The notes below the pieces were generated by a model. That model did not search any database and had not been told where the DNA came from. It saw only the letters and a list, made by a program, of their open reading frames with translations. A program made the translations under genes and the position numbers. From Gossypium raimondii (lineage: Eukaryota; Streptophyta; Magnoliopsida; Malvales; Malvaceae), in contig NC_068566.1 of NCBI RefSeq assembly GCF_025698545.1, forward strand, positions 42,077,192-42,141,191: a DNA stretch of 64,000 bases, read 5' to 3'. This document shows positions 63,186-64,000 of the stretch, in pieces; position 1 is the first letter of the stretch, and every line of letters starts with the position of its first letter.

Positions 63186-63846
63186 GGCTTAGCTTGGATG
63201 GACGGTGTGTTTAACTCCGGTGAGGTTAAAAACAGCGGTGGCTGTGAGATTAGTTACTGTAGTAGTGAGATTGGATACTGTAACAGTAAGATTAAAAACC
63301 GCGGTGGAATGTATGTTTGGATTCAAACGTAATTGTAGCGGTGATGTGAGAATAGAAAATGACTTTATAAATTTATTTTAAATTATTTATAGAAAATGAC
63401 ATCAAATTAGAATTGATATATATATCAAAAGTTTTTTAAATTATTTTACTTTTATAAAATTATTAAAATATGTGAATTTATAAATTCATTTAATAAAATA
63501 TTAAAATGTATCTTTTGATATTCTATTTATTATCCTATAAATTATCATATTTGTATTTATTTAAATGATAGTTATAACACTAAAACAGCTTAATTGTCTT
63601 ATTTTCACACCCAAAAGTCTTATTTTCACACCCATATGAAAGATAAAGTGGTAAAAATATTACCCACTGTAGTTTTTTTTTGTTAATTGGTGTTTGACAC
63701 TTCAGCTCAAAACTTCCTCTCCAGTGCGTTGGAAGATCTTTCGCTGGCCAAATTTATTGTTATCCAAACAGGCATATGTGGTGCGATTGCACCGAAATCA
63801 AGAGTAAACGTGCTTCACTGGAAGTAACTGGGCATCCAAAGGAGCC
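63186..63846. mobile_element. Harbinger-derived non-autonomous element, 661 bp
   Basis: The left end is GGCTTAGCTTGGATGG and the right end read inward is GGCTCCTTTGGATGCC. Both are bounded by CTAA (63182-63185 and 63847-63850), which includes the TAA target. Its left 300 bases match 16951-17240 and its right end matches 28240-28343, so it is a deletion derivative of the same family as the 11.5-kb element. It has no coding capacity. Confidence 0.88.
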
Positions 63847-63850
63847 CTAA

Positions 63851-64000
63851 GTCTGATTGAAAATAAATCAGAAATAGGTTTAGGTTTAATTTGGTTAGTA
63901 TTTATATTTTTAATTTTTTTTAAATTTTAAATTTGCAGTAAACTATAGTTAATATAAATTTTGTTATTTTTAAAAACTAATTTTTCAAATGTATAATATT
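63851..64000. other. Window edge, AT-rich
   Basis: Nothing was recognised. Confidence 0.6.

Overview
The window looks like nuclear DNA of a eudicot plant, most probably a cotton (Gossypium) or close Malvaceae relative. Supporting signs are spliced genes with GT/AG introns, very AT-rich intergenic DNA, an intron-containing plant tRNA-Tyr, a histone H2B close to the cotton form as I remember it, and long LTRs rich in the CACACGG/CCGTGTG motifs I associate with cotton Ty3/gypsy elements. The genus call is inference; no database was consulted.

Six protein genes and one tRNA gene look intact. In order: a five-exon Yippee-like zinc-binding protein with a long Pro/Ser N-terminal extension (2878-4300, +); histone H2B (6193-6636, -); cytosolic ribosomal protein S15a (11882-12659, +); a ZAT11/ZAT12-type C2H2 zinc-finger repressor (29087-29560, -); tRNA-Tyr(GTA) (39389-39480, +); an ALP1-like domesticated PIF/Harbinger transposase (40527-43715, -); and a SOSEKI/DUF966 polarity protein (52653-54543, -). 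I rebuilt the exons by hand, and every splice junction keeps frame and family motifs. The genes are unrelated to each other and are separated by transposon debris.

Most of the rest is repeats. Copia and gypsy LTR pieces occupy 1-1217, 7379-8483, 8484-10632, about 33000-37860 (a ten-copy 68-bp tandem array, then a long LTR), 46837-49143 and 57480-57962. A 912-bp fold-back element with an 8-bp target duplication lies at 14375-15286. Tourist-like MITEs with TTA duplications lie at 16809-16947 and 51919-52074, and a 661-bp Harbinger deletion derivative at 63186-63846.

The most interesting block is 16803-28343. It reads as one decayed PIF/Harbinger transposon with both of its genes (DDE transposase and Myb/SANT-like protein) on the minus strand. 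It has been swollen by later insertions, and plus-strand exon fragments of several unrelated host genes lie inside it: beta-galactosidase, O-fucosyltransferase and polypyrimidine-tract-binding protein clearly, SWC2/YL1 and a mitochondrial ribosomal protein probably. Two AT-rich satellites accompany them. A Tourist MITE has inserted into the element's own terminal inverted repeat. The ALP1-like gene, descended from the same transposase superfamily, is intact about 12 kb away.
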